Counted from the stretch's first letter, positions 9,310-18,845 are shown. The stretch: DNA of 64,000 nucleotides from Nocardiopsis sp. YSL2 (GCF_030555055.1 NZ_JAMOAO010000001.1:6076001-6140000), one strand, 5' to 3'. Notes: generated from the letters alone by a model not told the origin. Numbers and translations are program-made.

Positions 9310-9903
9310 TCAGCGGCCCGTGTTCCAGGAGGTGATCACGGGGCGGTCGTGCTCGCGGCCCAGCGTACTGAGGGTGGCCGTGTCCAGCCGGAACAGCACC
9401 CCCTCCGACGAGGGCAGCCCCAGCCAGCGGGCGGTGAGCACCCGCAGCACGTGACCGTGCGCCACCAGCACCACGTCGGGTCCCCCGGCGTCGAGTTCGG
9501 CCGTGACCAGGGCCAGGACGCGGTCGGCCCGCTCCCCCACCTGCTCCACGAGCTCGCCCGGGTGGTCGGCGTCGCCGGGCGGGACGCCGTCGCGCCACAG
9601 GTTCCAGCCCGGGCGGTCGCGCTGGATCTCCGCGGTGGTGATGCCCTCGTAGCCGCCGTAGTCCCACTCGACCAGGTCCGGGTCGACCGCGGGATCGTCC
9701 AGCCCCGCCAGCTCGGCGGTGCGCACGGCTCGGGCCAGGGGGCTGGTGACGACCAGGCCGACCTCGCGCTCGGCGAGCAGCGGGCGCAGCGCCTCGGCCT
9801 CTTCCTCGCCCTGCGCGGTCAGCGGCAGGTCGGTGCGGCCGGTGTGCCGCCGCTGCCTGCTCCACTCGGTCTGCCCGTGTCTGATCAGCACCAGTTCACC
9901 CAT
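9310..9903 (-). CDS. Histidine phosphatase family protein (phosphoglycerate mutase-like)
   Basis: 197 aa. The catalytic RHG motif is at residues 8-10 (LVLIRHGQTEW). The second histidine is in VLVAHGHVLRVL, and the phosphate-pocket arginine region is TSPLARAVRTAEL. Length and motifs fit the small broad-specificity phosphatases (CobC/GpmB-like) rather than glycolytic mutase. No cobalamin genes are adjacent, so the substrate is open. The divergent unknown gene starts at 10059. Confidence 0.85.
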   Translation of the reverse strand: MGELVLIRHGQTEWSRQRRHTGRTDLPLTAQGEEEAEALRPLLAEREVGLVVTSPLARAVRTAELAGLDDPAVDPDLVEWDYGGYEGITTAEIQRDRPGWNLWRDGVPPGDADHPGELVEQVGERADRVLALVTAELDAGGPDVVLVAHGHVLRVLTARWLGLPSSEGVLFRLDTATLSTLGREHDRPVITSWNTGR

Positions 9904-10058
9904 GGCGCCATCCTGCCCCACCCCGTCCGGCCCCATTCGCGCCGGGGGCCCGGGGCCCACGTGATTCTTCGACCCATCCTCGTGAAACCGCCCCACGGGC
10001 CCGCACCGGAGCGATAGAAGAAGGGGGACCGCCGTGCCGTCAGAATCCGGGAGGCCCC

Positions 10059-11468
10059 ATGCCCGCGCACGAGCCGCCCGCCCCGGGCCACCGCCAGGTC
10101 TCCGCCAGGCCGGTGTCACTGCCGCCCCCGCAGGAGCTCGCCCACGCGGCCCTGCGCACCGCCCTGTTGCGCGATGCCCTGGGCCTGGCCCTGTGGTGCG
10201 CGCCCGCCACACCGGTCACACCGCACGGTCTCCCCGCCCTGGCGCACGTGCGCGACGCGGTCCGACGGCTCGGGCTGTGGCCGCACGCCCTCGCCCACTC
10301 CCCCGGCGACCGTGCCGCCTGGCTGGCGGGGGTGGCCGCCGGTGGTGACGTGGTGGACTTCGTCGTGCCCTGGGAGACGGCCGTGGGACTGGGCCTGGTG
10401 GTGTTCGACGACGGCCACGCGCGCCCCCGCCCGGACCTGCGCGAGCGGGCCCGGGCCCCCGAGCACGTCCTGGACTGGTGGGTCCGCGTCTTCGAGAACA
10501 CCTTCGAGAACGCCCAGGGCGACCGCGGGGGCGGCCCCGCCCCCGAACCGGGCACCTCCGGCCCCGAACTGCTGCCCCACGTGCTGCGCTTCCTGTACGA
10601 GGCGCCCGACGGGTGCCGGGCGCCCCTGGACACGCTGGTGCGCGACGTCCTGCTCGCCCCCGGGGCCGTCAGCGCGCTGCCCGAGCGCCTGCGCCCCCAG
10701 GCCGGGGAGCTGCTCCTGCACGCGCTGCGCCAACTGGCGATGACCGGCGCCGTCCTGCTGCCCGCTCCCGCCGACGCCGGCGACGCCCCCGCCGTCGAGC
10801 TGACGCCGCTGGGCCGGTACGGGATGCGCCGCATGCTCCAGGAGGTCGGCGTGGCCGCGCCGCTCATCGGCGACCTGGCCGACGCCGGCGCCGCGGAGTT
10901 CCTCGACACCCTGGCCACCCTGTCCGCCGAGGGCCAGCTCACCGCGGTCGGGCCCTGGCTGGACCGGCGCACGCCCGCGGGCGCTCTGCGGGAGATCGCG
11001 ACGGTGGTCTCGGGGCCCGACAGCGCCCGGCGCCGGTGGGCGGGCACCAAGGTGCTGAACGCGACCAGCTCGCAGATCGAGCACGAGCTGCGAGCGCTGC
11101 TGCACTCCGCGCGGCCCGCGGTCGTGAGCCTGGCCGCCATCGTGCTGCTCACCTCGCGCATGCTGCCCCAGGACGAGATCGACGAGATCATGTCCGAGTT
11201 CGGGCCCTGGGTGGTGATCGACATGTTCGCGGCGTCGATGGCCGGCGGTGAGGCGGGCGTCCGCTTCCTGCTCGACGCCGACGACACCACCGGCATCGAG
11301 CGGATCCTGCTGACCGATCCGGTGCGCCTGTGGGAGTCCGAGCACCCCGACACCGCACGGGTCCTGGGCGCACTGGCCCGCCACCATCCGGACCCGGAGA
11401 CGGCCGCGGCGGTCGTCCGGGTCCTGGACCACGGCCGTGCCGAGGGGTGGACGCCCTGGACGGACTGA
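10059..11468 (+). CDS. Protein of unknown function
   Basis: 469 aa; ATG 10059 has GGGAGG just upstream. A soluble, alanine/leucine-rich protein. A central block (VELTPLGRYGMRRMLQEVGV, about residues 247-266) looks like the end of a winged-helix domain. The last 170 residues look like a helical repeat array (for example STLATLSAEGQL and LHSARPAVVSLAAIVLL segments), possibly ARM/HEAT-like. The style resembles the protein at 5982-7568, though I cannot show homology. No signal peptide. Confidence 0.65.
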   Translation: MPAHEPPAPGHRQVSARPVSLPPPQELAHAALRTALLRDALGLALWCAPATPVTPHGLPALAHVRDAVRRLGLWPHALAHSPGDRAAWLAGVAAGGDVVDFVVPWETAVGLGLVVFDDGHARPRPDLRERARAPEHVLDWWVRVFENTFENAQGDRGGGPAPEPGTSGPELLPHVLRFLYEAPDGCRAPLDTLVRDVLLAPGAVSALPERLRPQAGELLLHALRQLAMTGAVLLPAPADAGDAPAVELTPLGRYGMRRMLQEVGVAAPLIGDLADAGAAEFLDTLATLSAEGQLTAVGPWLDRRTPAGALREIATVVSGPDSARRRWAGTKVLNATSSQIEHELRALLHSARPAVVSLAAIVLLTSRMLPQDEIDEIMSEFGPWVVIDMFAASMAGGEAGVRFLLDADDTTGIERILLTDPVRLWESEHPDTARVLGALARHHPDPETAAAVVRVLDHGRAEGWTPWTD

Positions 11469-11504
11469 CGGGGTCGGCGTCCGCGTCGGCGCGGGCAGGG
11501 CCCG

Positions 11505-12329
11505 TCAGTCCCCGGAACGGGCGAGGAAGGCGTCGACCGCCTCGGCGAACAGCTCCGGTGCCGTGTCCATGGCGATGTGCTGCTGTCCGGGCAGGATGCG
11601 CACGCGGGCGTCCGGCAGCGTCCGCGCGATCCGTTCGGTCCCCGACCGGAAGGGCGCGGGGCTGTCGCCGCCCAGCAGGAGCAGGACGGGCGCGGTCACG
11701 GCGCGCACGCGGTCGGGGTCCAGGCGATAGCCGCCGGAGCTGCGCAGCTCACGTGCGATGGTGTGCGCCGCGGCCATCCGGTCGTGCCAGGTGGGCAGTG
11801 CGCGGATCAGTTCCAGTTCCCGCTCGGGCATGCCCACGACCGTGCGGAAGAAGAAGGACACCGCTTCGTCCCGGCGGCCCCGCGCCAGGAGCGCGTCCAG
11901 TTCGTCCAGGACCCCGGGGCGCACGAGTGCCCCGGCGTCCACGGGCGGCTCGTAGAGTACGATCCGGCGTGCGCGCGAGGTCAGGGCCGCCGCTCCCAGG
12001 ACGCACAGTGCGCCGTAGGAGTGCCCCACCACGTCCGCGCGGGTTCCGCCGGCCCCGGCCACGGCGTCCACGACCGCGGCCACGTCCTCGTACTCGCGCT
12101 CGAGGCTGTAGTGCGCGCCGTCACCGCTCAGACCGCGCCCGCGCCGGTCGAGGGCATGGACGGCGCGGCCCGACTCCAGCAGGGGCCGCACGGAAGCCCA
12201 CCGGCGGTGGTCGGCCGAGGTACCGTGCACGACCACCAGCGGCCGTCCGGCGCCGCCGGAGGTGTACGCGATGGACGTGCCGTCGCGTGAGACCGCGCTG
12301 TGGGTGGTGGAGGCCTGTGTGGTCGCCAT
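11505..12329 (-). CDS. Alpha/beta hydrolase
   Basis: 274 aa from ATG 12329. The fold signatures are present in order: oxyanion VVVHGT near residue 34, strand-helix DRRGRGLSG, nucleophile elbow GHSYG (Ser near residue 101), an acid in LLLLGGDSP and the C-terminal histidine in PGQQHIAM. This is the single-domain hydrolase type used for esters or epoxides; the substrate cannot be told. It converges on the gene ending at 11468 and lies 140 bp downstream of the HD/LuxR regulator on the same strand. Confidence 0.85.
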   Translation of the reverse strand: MATTQASTTHSAVSRDGTSIAYTSGGAGRPLVVVHGTSADHRRWASVRPLLESGRAVHALDRRGRGLSGDGAHYSLEREYEDVAAVVDAVAGAGGTRADVVGHSYGALCVLGAAALTSRARRIVLYEPPVDAGALVRPGVLDELDALLARGRRDEAVSFFFRTVVGMPERELELIRALPTWHDRMAAAHTIARELRSSGGYRLDPDRVRAVTAPVLLLLGGDSPAPFRSGTERIARTLPDARVRILPGQQHIAMDTAPELFAEAVDAFLARSGD

Positions 12330-12469
12330 GGTGGTCGCCCCCTCTGTGCGCCGACGCGGACGGTGCCCGCTGTCGGTACCAGCGTGCGCCGGTGACGGCC
12401 GGGGCGCATCGGTAGTTCTACCCACGGCCCGGCGCGTACGCCCGACCGCGGCTCGGTCCGGGGCCCGGT

Positions 12470-14053
12470 TCACGGGATCGGGGCCAGCGCGGGGTGCCGC
12501 ATGGCGAACATGGCGGCCGCGGCCCGGGTGGAGACACCGATCTTGGTGTAGACGTCCTGCACGTGGTGTTCGGCGGTGCGCGGTGAGACGCCCAGGCGGG
12601 CGGCGATCTGCCGGTTGGTGAGCCCTTCGCACACCAGGCGCAGGACCTGGACCTGTCGGTCGGTGAGCCCCGCCGGCCAGGTCGGGTGCGCGCCGCCGCC
12701 CCGGCCCACGCACGCCAGCACCGCTCCGGCCGCCTCGGCGTCCAACGCGCCCTCGCGCACGTGCTCCCGCAGGAGGCCGGACGCCTGGTCCAGGTCGAAC
12801 GCCGGCCGGTGCGGCCGGTCCGAGCGCAGGGCCACGAGCTCGTCGGCCGCGGCCAGGACGCGGGCGGCCGGGGAGATCTGCGCGGCCCTCAGTCCCCGGT
12901 GGTAGCCGGTGGCGTCGCAGCGTTCGTGGTGGGCGCCCACGAGTGCGGCCACGTCGGCCAGGGGAGGGCAGCGCCGCAGCAGGCGTTCACCGTAGTAGGC
13001 GTGGAGCCTGACCTGTTCGCGCTCCCCCTCGCTCAGCGGCCCGGGCCGGTCCCACACGCCCGAGGCGATACCGATACGGCCGAGGTCGTGGGCCCATCCG
13101 GCGGTGCGCAGGCGCCCGTCGGCGGCCTCGGGCAGGCCCAACCGGGTGCCGGCCCGGTGGGCGAGGTCGGCGACCATCGTGGCGTGGCCGTGCAGGTAGG
13201 GGGTCTTGAGGTCGACCAGGTCCCCGAAGGCGCGCACCGCCTCGGCCAGTCCGGCCGGGGTGAGCACGCGCACGGGGGTCGGTTCGGCGTCGAGCAGGGC
13301 CGGTCCGGGGTCGGCCTCGGCGGCCCACTCCAGCAACGGGGGCCCGTAGTCGTGGAACTCGGCGACCAGGCCGGGATCCAGGATGGTGCCGGACCGGCGC
13401 TCGAGTGCGCCCAGGGCCTCCTCGGTGCCGCCGAGCCCGTGGAAGAGCGAGGCCGTGGCCGCCACGTGCGTCACACGCGTGGTGAGGAGGATGTCCTCCC
13501 GGGCGAGTCCGAGGGGACCGCCGCGCCCGTTCCACCACTCGAACATCTGTGAGAGGGCCTCGGCGACGCCGGGCCCCAGCCCGAGCCGGTCGGCCATCTG
13601 GGCGGCGACCTCGCAGTCGGCGCGGTGGCCGTCCCGGTCGATGACGCGTCCGCCCCTGGCGGTGGCCGCGGCCAGCCGCAGGCGGCGCGCGACCCCCGCG
13701 CCACCGGAGATCCCCGGGAGGAAGGTGGTGAGGATGTCGCGGACGTCGGAGAAGTCGGTGCGGGCGCCGGCCGCGTTGACGCGGCGGTCGTCCCCTCCGA
13801 GCAGCAGGGCCGTCTCATGGGCGAAGGCCGTGCAGCCCACGTGCCGCAGCAGGGCGGTGTGGTGGACGTCGGCGACCTGCGGCGCGGGCAGGTCCAGCAT
13901 GCGCGCGAAGGCCGTGGCGACCAGGCCTGCGCGTAGCGACGCGCCCGGGCTCTGAGCCATCCCCAGGTCGATGACGAGCGTGAGCCCGCACAGCAGGTCC
14001 GCCAGCCGCACGGCGGAGCCGCCGGCGCCGTGGTCTGCTCGCTCACCGCTCAC
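12470..14053 (-). CDS. HD-GYP-type phosphohydrolase domain fused to a LuxR DNA-binding domain
   Basis: 527 aa. The middle-to-C-terminal part carries HD-GYP-like signatures: HDLGRIGI near residue 325 and HHERCDATGYHRGL near residue 375. The GYP element is replaced by a shortened GYH. The last 65 residues are a LuxR/GerE helix-turn-helix (LTDRQVQVLRLVCEGLTNRQ, then VSPRTAEHHV). The N-terminal 280 residues are helical and contain an HH pair (DVHHTALLRHVG). Family knowledge suggests a transcription factor whose HD domain binds or cleaves a nucleotide signal; the ligand is unknown. The start sits 215 bp from the divergent DoxX gene. Confidence 0.8.
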   Translation of the reverse strand: MSGERADHGAGGSAVRLADLLCGLTLVIDLGMAQSPGASLRAGLVATAFARMLDLPAPQVADVHHTALLRHVGCTAFAHETALLLGGDDRRVNAAGARTDFSDVRDILTTFLPGISGGAGVARRLRLAAATARGGRVIDRDGHRADCEVAAQMADRLGLGPGVAEALSQMFEWWNGRGGPLGLAREDILLTTRVTHVAATASLFHGLGGTEEALGALERRSGTILDPGLVAEFHDYGPPLLEWAAEADPGPALLDAEPTPVRVLTPAGLAEAVRAFGDLVDLKTPYLHGHATMVADLAHRAGTRLGLPEAADGRLRTAGWAHDLGRIGIASGVWDRPGPLSEGEREQVRLHAYYGERLLRRCPPLADVAALVGAHHERCDATGYHRGLRAAQISPAARVLAAADELVALRSDRPHRPAFDLDQASGLLREHVREGALDAEAAGAVLACVGRGGGAHPTWPAGLTDRQVQVLRLVCEGLTNRQIAARLGVSPRTAEHHVQDVYTKIGVSTRAAAAMFAMRHPALAPIP

Positions 14054-14200
14054 GTGCCACCTCGCCCTCCACCGCTGGTGTCTGTCGCCCGCCCCAGCCG
14101 GACCCGCGCCGGCGGCCCGTCGGGCGCACCCCGGGCGTCGCCTTCCACCCTACGTGTGACCTACCGCATACCAGTGGCCCCGACGATGGACCCCGGACGC

Positions 14201-14252
14201 AACTTTCCATTGACAAGATCCCCTCGTCAGCATATCTTTCCAGTGGAAAGTT
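14201..14252 (+). promoter_or_regulatory. Consensus promoter bracketed by inverted operator half-sites
   Basis: TTGACA (14210-14215), 17 bp, then TATCTT (14233-14238) form a strong sigma-70-like promoter for the DoxX gene. AACTTTCCATTG (14201-14212) and CAGTGGAAAGTT (14241-14252) are inverted copies matching at 11 of 12 positions. They overlap the -35 element and the expected transcription start, as expected for a repressor that clamps the promoter. No repressor gene is adjacent, so the protein is unidentified. Confidence 0.7.
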
Positions 14253-14267
14253 AACGAAGGAGCCACC

Positions 14268-14765
14268 ATGGAACCCCTCATCGCCCTCGTCGGCGCCACC
14301 CTGGCCCTGTGGGCCGCCGGAGCCCTCGGCGTCCGCCGGCTGCGGCCGTGGCCGGTCGCCCTGCGCGGCGGCCTGGCGGCGATGTTCACCCTCACCGGTG
14401 TGGTCCACTTCGTGGGGATGCGCGAGGAGCTCATCGCGATGGTCCCGCCCGCGCTGCCGGCACCGCAGCTGCTGGTCACGGTCACCGGCGTCCTGGAACT
14501 GGCGGGTGCGGCCGCCCTGCTGTGGCCTCGAACGGCCCCCTGGGCCGCGGCCGGGCTCGCCGCGCTGCTCCTGGCGATGTTCCCCGCCAACGTCCACCTG
14601 GCCCTGACCGGCACGGACCTGCCGCCGCACCAGGAACTCCTCCCCCGCACCGCGATGCAGCTGGTGTTCCTGGCCGCCGCGATCGCCGTCGTGGTCGCCC
14701 ACGCGCGCGGACGGGGCGGCGCGGCGGCCCCTCGGCCGACGGAGGCGCCGGTGGTCGAGCGCTGA
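14268..14765 (+). CDS. DoxX family membrane protein
   Basis: 165 aa with four hydrophobic segments (about residues 3-20, 35-52, 68-105 and 125-145). It has the DoxX-like signature LTGVVHFVGM, with AMFPANVHLAL in the third helix. DoxX proteins are small quinone-related membrane proteins induced by oxidative or thiol stress; the reaction is not established. GAAGGAG precedes the ATG. The strong promoter bracketed by inverted repeats suggests tight repression and induction by a small molecule. Confidence 0.8.
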   Translation: MEPLIALVGATLALWAAGALGVRRLRPWPVALRGGLAAMFTLTGVVHFVGMREELIAMVPPALPAPQLLVTVTGVLELAGAAALLWPRTAPWAAAGLAALLLAMFPANVHLALTGTDLPPHQELLPRTAMQLVFLAAAIAVVVAHARGRGGAAAPRPTEAPVVER

Positions 14766-14881
14766 GCCGTCTCGGGGACGGCCGCCCTGCTCGCACCGCT
14801 CGACGCGGTCGACCGGCGATCGACCGGCCGTTGACGAGGGGCCCCGTCGCCGCCGGCCCCTCGGCGGCTAGGATGCCGGGC

Positions 14882-15688
14882 ATGCCATCATCGGACGACT
14901 TCGCCGCTTCCACGCAACCGTCTCCCGACCCGGCCCCGGGCGGGGTCGCGCCCGGCCGCGGTGTGCTGGTCACCGGGGCCTCCCGGGGTATCGGACGCGC
15001 CGTGGCCACCGCGTTCGCCGAGGCCGGCGACCGGGTCGCCGTCCACTGCGGGACCCGGCGGGAGGAAGCCGAACGCACGCTCGCCGGGTTGCCGGGCGAG
15101 GGCCACGTCCTCCTGCAGGCCGACATCAGCGACCCCGACGCCACCGCCGACCTGGTCGAGCGCGCCATCGCCCACCTGGGCGGGTTGGCCGTTCTGGTCA
15201 ACAACGCCGCGGTCAACATCGCCCACCCCGTCGCCACCACGTCCTTCGAGGACTGGCAACGGGCCTGGCGCTCCACCCTGGACGTCAACGTGCTCGGCGC
15301 CGCCAACGCCGGCTATGCGGCCGCCCGGCACATGATCGACGCGGGCACGCCCGGCCACATCGTCAACGTCGGTTCCCGGGGCGCCTTCCGCGGTGAGCCC
15401 GACCACCCCGCCTACGGCGCGAGCAAGGCCGCGCTGCACGCGCTGGGACAGTCGCTCGCCGTCGCGCTGGCCCCGCACGGGATCACCGTCGCCTCCGTGG
15501 CACCGGGCTTCGTCGAGACCGAGCGCGTGGCCGAGCGGCTCACCCCGCGGGTACGCGCCGACAGCCCCTTCGGGCGCGTCGCCACACCCCAGGAGGTGGC
15601 CTCCGCCGTGCGCTACCTCGCCTCCCCCGAGGCCGTGTGGTCCTCCGGTGCGGTCCTGGACGTCAACGGCGCCTCGCACCTGCGCTGA
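14882..15688 (+). CDS. SDR family oxidoreductase
   Basis: 268 aa. The NAD(P) motif TGASRGIG is near residue 32, NNAA follows, and the catalytic YGASK pair lies near residue 180. The C-terminus has the typical VDVNGASHL-type end. ATG 14882 is chosen over ATG 14873 because AGGA lies 8 nt before it. The first 24 residues are a disordered Ser/Pro leader. FabG-like in length; the substrate is unknown. Not obviously co-transcribed with DoxX (116 bp gap). Confidence 0.85.
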   Translation: MPSSDDFAASTQPSPDPAPGGVAPGRGVLVTGASRGIGRAVATAFAEAGDRVAVHCGTRREEAERTLAGLPGEGHVLLQADISDPDATADLVERAIAHLGGLAVLVNNAAVNIAHPVATTSFEDWQRAWRSTLDVNVLGAANAGYAAARHMIDAGTPGHIVNVGSRGAFRGEPDHPAYGASKAALHALGQSLAVALAPHGITVASVAPGFVETERVAERLTPRVRADSPFGRVATPQEVASAVRYLASPEAVWSSGAVLDVNGASHLR

Positions 15689-15706
15689 CAGCGGCGCCGC
15701 GACCTG

Positions 15707-15724
15707 TCGGCGGCCGGCCGCCGA
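15707..15724 (+). terminator. Short perfect palindrome after the SDR gene
   Basis: TCGGCGGCC followed immediately by its complement (18 nt, no loop) begins 18 bp past the SDR stop codon. It could act as a weak terminator, but GC-rich palindromes arise easily at this base composition. Confidence 0.3.
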
Positions 15725-15845
15725 ACACCCGCCCGAGCGTCGCCGACCCTTCGGCGCCGGCCTCTGAGACGATCGGAGTCGCCGCCGGACACGCGCCGTG
15801 TCCCGACGGCGGCCCTCGCGCTCGGGAGAAGAAAGGCGGACAGCG

Positions 15846-17120
15846 GTGACCGACCTCCTCCTGCTCGCCGTGCTCTTCCTGGGGTACGCCCTCGTCTCCG
15901 GACGAACGCAGGGCACCTGGCTGACCGCGCCGATGGTGTTCACCACCGGCGGCCTGCTCCTCGGAACCGGTGGCCTCGGACTGCTCACCGGCACCGTGAG
16001 CAGCGAAGCCATGCGGGTCCTCGCCGAGGCCACCCTCGTCCTCGTGCTCTTCACCGATGCCGTACGCATCGACCTGGGCGCGCTGCGCCGCGAGTTCCGG
16101 CTACCGCTGCGCCTGCTGGGCATCGGGATGCCCATGGGGATCGCGCTCGGCGCCGCCGTCGCCTACGGAGTCCTTCCCGGCCTCGGCCTGGTGGGAGGCG
16201 CCCTGCTCGCGGCCGTCCTGGTACCCACGGACGCGGCACTGGGCACGGCCGTGGTCTCCGACCGGCGCCTGCCCGTCCGCGTCCGGCAGTCCCTGAACGT
16301 GGAGAGCGGCCTCAACGACGGGATCGCCCTGCCCGCGGTGGTGGTCCTGTCCGCGCTGGCGGTCACCACGGAGGGAGCGGCCGGCTCCGCCCCGGCCTGG
16401 ATGGGCCTCGCCGCGCTGCAGATCGGTCTGGGCGTGCTGGCGGGCGTCGCCGTGGGCGCGCTCGGCGGCTGGGCGCTCACCCTCGCGGACCGGGCCGGGT
16501 GGGTGGGTGCCACGCACCACCGCCTGTTCCCGATCGCCCTGGCCGCACTCGCCTACGCCGGCGCCGAGACGGTGTCGGGCAACGGGTTCCTGGCGGCGTT
16601 CGCCGCCGGTCTCGCCTTCGGTGTGACGGGCCGCGAGCACCGGCGGTTCGTGCACCAGTTCGCCGAGCGCGAGGGTGAACTGTTCAGCATGCTCACCTTC
16701 GCGCTCTTCGGCGCGATCGTCATCGGCCCCCGGCTCGGCGAGGTCGACGTACGCGTCGTGGCCTACGCGGTGCTCAGCCTGGTCGTGGTGCGTCCGCTCG
16801 CCGTGGTCGCGGCCACGCTCGGCGCGCGGCTGCGCCCGGCCACGGTGCTCTTCCTGGCCTGGTTCGGCCCGCGCGGGCTCGCCTCCCTGCTCTTCGCCCT
16901 GATGGTGGCCGAGCAGGCCGGGGTCGAGGTGGGCGACCGGGTCCTGCTGGTGGCCGGGACGACCGTGCTGCTCAGCGTCTACGCCCACGGCATCACCGCG
17001 GCGCCCTGGGCGGGCGCCTTCGCACGACGGGCCCGCGGGTTCCACCCCTCGGCCCCCGAACACCAGGACATGACCGAGCACCACTACCGCTGGCACGGCC
17101 GCCGCGACCGGTCGGCGTGA
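15846..17120 (+). CDS. CPA1-type cation:proton antiporter
   Basis: 424 aa from GTG 15846 with AAAGG upstream. About 12 hydrophobic segments. The conserved acidic pair region reads VPTDAALGTAVV and is followed by NVESGLNDGIALP, the signature of CPA1/NhaP exchangers. WFGPRGLASLLFALM near residue 340 is also typical. It probably exchanges Na+ or K+ for protons at the cell membrane. The cytoplasmic tail is short (HYRWHGRRDRSA), without a regulatory domain. Confidence 0.88.
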   Translation: MTDLLLLAVLFLGYALVSGRTQGTWLTAPMVFTTGGLLLGTGGLGLLTGTVSSEAMRVLAEATLVLVLFTDAVRIDLGALRREFRLPLRLLGIGMPMGIALGAAVAYGVLPGLGLVGGALLAAVLVPTDAALGTAVVSDRRLPVRVRQSLNVESGLNDGIALPAVVVLSALAVTTEGAAGSAPAWMGLAALQIGLGVLAGVAVGALGGWALTLADRAGWVGATHHRLFPIALAALAYAGAETVSGNGFLAAFAAGLAFGVTGREHRRFVHQFAEREGELFSMLTFALFGAIVIGPRLGEVDVRVVAYAVLSLVVVRPLAVVAATLGARLRPATVLFLAWFGPRGLASLLFALMVAEQAGVEVGDRVLLVAGTTVLLSVYAHGITAAPWAGAFARRARGFHPSAPEHQDMTEHHYRWHGRRDRSA

Positions 17121-17221
17121 ACCCGAGCCGCCCCCTGGACCGGCGGGTCGGGCCGCTGTGTAGGGTGTCCGCCAGCGGTGTGCCGTCGGGGGCACCGCCT
17201 CGGCGAGCGAGGGAGCGGCAG

Positions 17222-18043
17222 ATGAGCCTGGTCGCCATCAGCGACCTCCACGTCCGGCACCTGGAGAACCGCGCCTTCACCGAGGCCCTGCGGCCGGAGT
17301 CCGACGACGACTGGCTCCTGGTGGCCGGGGACGTCGCCGAGACCGCCGGCGACATCCTGTGGGCCATGGAACTGCTGAGCGAGCGGTTCTCCACCGTGGT
17401 GTGGGTGCCCGGCAACCACGACCTGTGGACGGTGCCCTCCGACCCCGTCCAGCTGCGCGGGGAGGCCCGCTACCAGTACCTGGTGAACGCGCTGCGGGAC
17501 CTGGGCGTGCACACCCCCGAGGACCCCTACCCCACCTGGCACGGCCCCGACGGCCCCGTCGTCGTCGCGCCGCTCTTCCTCCTGTACGACCACACCTTCC
17601 GGCCCGAGGGCACCAGCACCAAGGAGGAGGCGCTGGCGGTGGCCCACGCCTCCGGGGTGGTGTGCACCGACGAGTACCTCCTGCACCCCGATCCCCACCC
17701 CGGCCGCGACGCCTGGTGCCGCGACCGCCTGGCGCGGACCCGCGCGCGCCTGGACGCCCTGCCCCAGGACACCCCCACGGTGCTGGTCAACCACTGGCCG
17801 CTGGTGCGCGAACCCACGCGGATCCTGCGCTTCCCGGAGTTCGCCCAGTGGTGCGGGACGGAGGAGACCGCCGACTGGCACACCCGCTACCGGGCGCGCG
17901 CGGTCGTCTACGGGCACCTGCACATCCCCCGCACCATCGTCGTCGACGACGTGCCGCACATCGAGGTGTCGCTGGGCTACCCCCGCGAGTGGGGCCCGCG
18001 CCCGCACCCCCCGCAGGGCCCGCGCCCGGTCCTCGCGGGCTGA
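17222..18043 (+). CDS. Metallophosphoesterase
   Basis: 273 aa. The five metal-binding blocks are visible: SDLHV (residues 7-11), VAGDVA, VPGNHDLW, NHWPL and VYGHLHIPR. This is the calcineurin-like phosphoesterase fold with a two-metal centre. The substrate is unknown; similar actinobacterial proteins are annotated only as phosphoesterases. GGGAG lies upstream of ATG 17222. The C-terminus is proline-rich (HPPQGPRP). Confidence 0.85.
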   Translation: MSLVAISDLHVRHLENRAFTEALRPESDDDWLLVAGDVAETAGDILWAMELLSERFSTVVWVPGNHDLWTVPSDPVQLRGEARYQYLVNALRDLGVHTPEDPYPTWHGPDGPVVVAPLFLLYDHTFRPEGTSTKEEALAVAHASGVVCTDEYLLHPDPHPGRDAWCRDRLARTRARLDALPQDTPTVLVNHWPLVREPTRILRFPEFAQWCGTEETADWHTRYRARAVVYGHLHIPRTIVVDDVPHIEVSLGYPREWGPRPHPPQGPRPVLAG

Positions 18044-18170
18044 TCGGCCCGGACATCGGGCGGCAACACGCGCGTAGGGACGATTTCACCGTGCGGGTCT
18101 GGCCCGCGCACGCGAAACCGTTCATCGTGTGGGTGTCCGAACGCCCACCTCCCGCACCGGAGGAGTCACG

Positions 18171-18839
18171 TTGCGCACATCCCCCGTCCCCCCGCAGGCC
18201 GCTCTGCTCCGCCTGCTGTCCCTCACCGTCACCGCTGTCCTGGTCGCCGTCCTGGGCTGGGCCGCCCCCGCCTCCGCCCACCACGTCCTCCCGCCGGGCA
18301 TCCCGTCGACCTCCGCCGCCCAGTCCCAGCTCGACTCCCTCACCGTGCGCCCCAAGAACAGCGGCGCCGGCTACGACCGCAGCCTGTTCCCGCACTGGGT
18401 CTCGGTCCAGACCCCGTGCGACGCCCGCGAGTACGTGCTGCGCCGTGACGGCCACACGGTCTCGGTCGACGGCTCCTGCCATGCGACCTCCGGCCGCTGG
18501 TCCAGCGAGTACGACGGCGTGTGGACCGGCGACTCCTCCGACTTCGACATCGACCACATGGTGCCGCTCCACGACGCCTGGCGTTCCGGGGCCGACACCT
18601 GGACCACCTCCCAGCGCCGCGCCTTCGCCAACGACGTCGACGCCCCGCAGCTGTGGGCGGTCACCGCCTCCAGCAACCGGTCCAAGGGCGACCGCGACCC
18701 GGCGTCGTGGATGCCGCCCCGCACCGCGATCCACTGCGACTACGTCAAGTCCTGGGTCAACGTGAAGTACCGCTACGACCTCTCCGTCACCTCAGCGGAG
18801 CGGTCCGCCCTCCAGAGCACCATCGACACCCGCTGCTGA
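18171..18839 (+). CDS. Secreted HNH family nuclease
   Basis: 222 aa from TTG 18171, chosen because GGAGGAG ends 5 nt upstream and a signal peptide follows directly: a charged start, a hydrophobic run, then APASA before HHVLPP. The mature protein has a DFDIDHMVPLHDAW motif and NRSKGDRDPASWMPP, the H-N-H pattern of the DUF1524-like secreted nucleases common in actinomycetes. It probably degrades extracellular DNA. Cysteines in TPCDA, GSCHA and HCDYV, plus the terminal TRC, suggest two disulfides. A very strong hairpin follows the stop. Confidence 0.85.
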   Translation: MRTSPVPPQAALLRLLSLTVTAVLVAVLGWAAPASAHHVLPPGIPSTSAAQSQLDSLTVRPKNSGAGYDRSLFPHWVSVQTPCDAREYVLRRDGHTVSVDGSCHATSGRWSSEYDGVWTGDSSDFDIDHMVPLHDAWRSGADTWTTSQRRAFANDVDAPQLWAVTASSNRSKGDRDPASWMPPRTAIHCDYVKSWVNVKYRYDLSVTSAERSALQSTIDTRC

Positions 18840-18845
18840 CCCGGT

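Noticed and set aside
5982..11468. The two large unknown proteins (5982-7568 and 10059-11468) as paralogues
   Set aside because: They share only a short TPLG-type turn and general composition; no convincing alignment could be made by eye.
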